The translations under genes were made by a program, and so were the position numbers. This document shows, piece after piece, positions 4,598 through 5,774 of a stretch of DNA of 5,774 nucleotides. Origin of the DNA: Deltaproteobacteria bacterium (GTDB lineage: Bacteria > Desulfobacterota_B > Binatia > UBA9968); contig JACZQL010000114.1 of assembly GCA_022545745.1 (NCBI GenBank), forward strand, positions 1 through 5,774, read 5' to 3'. Position 1 is the first letter of the stretch. Every line of letters starts with the position of its first letter. Under the pieces are notes generated by a model. It saw only the letters and a list, made by a program, of their open reading frames with translations, was not told the DNA's origin and made no database searches.

Positions 4598-5083
4598 CTA
4601 ACTCGCTGCTGCTGCCAATTTTCCCTTTGCTTCCTCTTTCGTGTGAGAGGGGATCGAGAGGACGGGGCAGCGTGCCAAGCGGACCACCTTTTCTGTCACG
4701 CTCCCGACCAGCATATGAGACATTCCCGTCCGTCCGTGCGTGGAGATGACGATCAGGTCCATCCCTTCCTCCTCCGCCAGGTTCACGATGTTTTTCTCAG
4801 CGACGCCCATCTCGACCTTCTCGTGAACTTTAACGTCAGCGGTCAGGTCCGCAAAATGGGTCTTCATGAACCTGGACATGGCCTTCTGGTAGGTGTCCAC
4901 TGGGTGCATAAATGGCCGGACAGGCAACTTATCATAGTACTGTATGAGTTCGCCTTGGCTCACCACGTGATAGACGGTGACCTCGGCTTTGACCGCCTTG
5001 GCCAACTCCAATGCGTAGCGGACTCCAGCCTGGGAGAGTTCTGAAAAGTCAGTCGGGGCAAGAATCTTACTTATCTTCTCCAT
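4598..5083 (-). CDS. Universal stress protein, UspA family (copy B)
   Basis: This 161-residue cytoplasmic Usp-domain protein has N-terminal 'SKILAPTDFSELSQAGVRYALELAKA' with Asp 12 in the nucleotide site. 'DLIVISTHGRTGMSHMLVGSVTEKVVR' carries the ATP-binding loop (G117, then nine residues, then G127-S128). It is about 60% identical by eye to copy A, lacking six residues near position 50. AAGGAGG precedes ATG 5083, and the sigma-54-type element at 5115-5129 predicts a 20-nt leader. It is the first gene of a two-gene operon with the YbaK-like deacylase, which suggests that stress sensing and tRNA proofreading are induced together. The Ala-rich tail (AAAAS) has no obvious role. Confidence 0.95.
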   Translation of the reverse strand: MEKISKILAPTDFSELSQAGVRYALELAKAVKAEVTVYHVVSQGELIQYYDKLPVRPFMHPVDTYQKAMSRFMKTHFADLTADVKVHEKVEMGVAEKNIVNLAEEEGMDLIVISTHGRTGMSHMLVGSVTEKVVRLARCPVLSIPSHTKEEAKGKLAAAAS

Positions 5084-5114
5084 GGCATCCTCCTTACTTT
5101 CTAAGTTGGAATTT

Positions 5115-5129
5115 GCATAAAATGTGCCA
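5115..5129 (-). promoter_or_regulatory. Sigma-54-type promoter for universal stress protein, copy B
   Basis: Read on the minus strand this is TGGCACATTTTATGC followed by A, identical over 15 bases to the copy A element. GG and GC are 12 nt apart. The start at about 5103 gives a 20-nt leader with AAGGAGG before ATG 5083. Identity of this element, while nearby bases have drifted, supports function. Confidence 0.68.
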
Positions 5130-5178
5130 ATCCAGAGGCAAGGATTTAATTGTTAAATCAGAGAGTTTTTCCCACCTG

Positions 5179-5240
5179 CTTCTTACTTTTGCGATTATTC
5201 GCTGACTAAATTCTGAATTCTGAGAAAAGCAGCGGCACCG
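5179..5240. promoter_or_regulatory. Conserved 62-bp core between divergent promoters, copy B
   Basis: This is the counterpart of 2134-2195. It contains the perfect inverted repeat GCGA-TTAT-TCGC at 5191-5202 and TTCT...AGAA arms around GAATTC just to the right. It is centred between the two divergent sigma-54-type elements and is the likely site for a shared activator. The identity of the activator cannot be read from this window. Confidence 0.6.
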
Positions 5241-5265
5241 ACTGAATTCCAATCTATCCTTTCTC

Positions 5266-5281
5266 TGGCATGGCCCTTGCT
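5266..5281 (+). promoter_or_regulatory. Sigma-54-type promoter for plastocyanin-like gene, copy B
   Basis: TGGCATGGCCCTTGCT matches the consensus with one mismatch in the -24 box; GG is at 5267-5268 and GC at 5279-5280. The start is predicted at about 5292, just 3 nt before ATG 5295 and 6 nt before ATG 5298. It differs from the copy A element by one base. Confidence 0.78.
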
Positions 5282-5297
5282 CATTTTGTTTGCCATG

Positions 5298-5774
5298 ATG
5301 AACAAATCAAAAAAGAGGCTTCATTTCTTTTTGGCCTTTTTGGCTTTGCTTCTTTTTCCTTCGGAGATCGGAGGCTACGAGGGAATGGAAGTTATGAACG
5401 GCGGGATGATCAGAGGGGTTGTAAAGCTTCAAGGGGAAATACGTGAACTCCCTGCGCCGGAGATATTTAAATTTAAAGAGGTCTGCAAAGGCGTTCCAAA
5501 CGAAAGCGTCGTTGTTGGGCTTGAGGGTGGTGTCCGATACGCCGTGTTGACCCTAGAAGGAGTGACCAAGGGAAAGAGTGTGGAGCGGGAGGCGGTGAAT
5601 GAGTTGGACAACCAAGGGTGTCGCTTTGTACCGCACGTGCAGGCGGCCAGCGTGGGCCAATGGCTGGTGGTCAGAAACAGTGACCCCATCCTTCACACCG
5701 CCCATGCCCATTTTAAGAGCGGACAACCTGATTTTAATCTCGGTCTCTATCCAGGGAAGGTGAGCCGGAAACCG
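5298..5774 (+). CDS. Secreted plastocyanin-like protein (copy B), partial
   Basis: The frame is open for 159 codons to the window end, so the C-terminus is not seen. A signal peptide covers about residues 1-26: basic 'NKSKKR', then hydrophobic 'FFLAFLALLLF'. 'GMIRGVVKLQGEIRELP' (36-52) is the usual first strand pair of secreted plastocyanin-like or 'methylamine utilization' proteins found in many Gram-negative genomes. Then come 'VCKGVPNESVVV' (62-73), 'NQGCRFVPHVQAASVGQWLVVRNSDPILHTAHAHF' (105-139) and 'FNLGLYPGK' (146-154). Cys 64, Cys 108, His 113, 133, 136 and 138 could bind metal or form a disulfide, but the classic cupredoxin ligand order is not evident. ATG 5298 or 5295 may be used; neither has a Shine-Dalgarno sequence, and the promoter lies immediately upstream. 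It probably acts in the periplasm; the function is unknown. Confidence 0.82.
   Translation, partial: MNKSKKRLHFFLAFLALLLFPSEIGGYEGMEVMNGGMIRGVVKLQGEIRELPAPEIFKFKEVCKGVPNESVVVGLEGGVRYAVLTLEGVTKGKSVEREAVNELDNQGCRFVPHVQAASVGQWLVVRNSDPILHTAHAHFKSGQPDFNLGLYPGKVSRKP

Noticed and set aside
4643..5044. Plus-strand frame of 133 codons opposite the copy B stress protein
   Set aside because: It is His/Asp-rich antisense translation of a conserved usp gene, with no ribosome-binding site and no family resemblance.
5429..5689. Minus-strand frame opposite the copy B plastocyanin-like gene
   Set aside because: It is low-complexity Ser/Thr antisense translation; the plus-strand frame is supported by its paralogue and signal peptide.
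1..5774. CRISPR arrays, insertion sequences, tRNA or rRNA genes
   Set aside because: No short regularly spaced repeats, transposase frames, terminal inverted repeats or tRNA-like cloverleaf sequences were seen. The only large repeat is the usp-centred duplication.

Overview
The window looks like a bacterial chromosome segment of intermediate GC. It suggests a Gram-negative organism that uses sigma-54: there are Sec-type signal peptides, strong AGGAGG ribosome-binding sites on most genes, an HPF/cold-shock fusion, and several GG-N10-GC (-24/-12) promoter-like elements. The gene mix (plastocyanin-like secreted protein, Met-rich secreted protein, SHOCT membrane protein, UspA proteins) would fit Desulfobacterota, Nitrospirota, NC10 or similar lineages. 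That placement is an inference, and no rRNA or marker gene here settles it.

Layout. Positions 42-263 hold a truncated adenine deaminase start (gene remnant). Positions 324-734 encode a two-CBS-domain protein and 786-1367 a ribosome hibernation factor fused to a cold-shock domain; these two probably form one operon. From about 1332 to 2445 comes copy A of a duplicated block: a dead YbaK-like deacylase fragment and a universal stress protein on the minus strand, then a divergent, truncated plastocyanin-like gene on the plus strand. Positions 2488-3915 hold three plus-strand genes: a Met/Gly/Gln-rich secreted protein, a Met-rich SHOCT membrane protein, and a DUF2938-like membrane protein interrupted by one in-frame TGA. 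From about 4079 to the window end comes copy B of the block, intact as far as seen: YbaK-like deacylase, universal stress protein, and a divergent plastocyanin-like gene that runs off the edge.

The most interesting structure is the control region between the stress-protein gene and the plastocyanin-like gene, present in both copies. Each copy has two divergent sigma-54-type elements, with exactly 136 bp between them in both. A 62-bp core differs at only about five positions, while the flanks have diverged strongly. The minus-strand elements put transcription starts about 19-20 nt before the stress-protein start codons, leaving room for an AGGAGG site. The plus-strand elements put starts only about 3-6 nt before the plastocyanin-like start codons, which lack any Shine-Dalgarno sequence, so nearly leaderless mRNAs are predicted. 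A weaker element of the same kind lies before the DUF2938-like gene. I read this as a small sigma-54-controlled stress or envelope regulon: ATP-binding stress proteins and a tRNA-editing-type deacylase in the cytoplasm, with possible metal-binding proteins in the periplasm. The functional link is inference; the duplication and the promoter geometry are visible directly.
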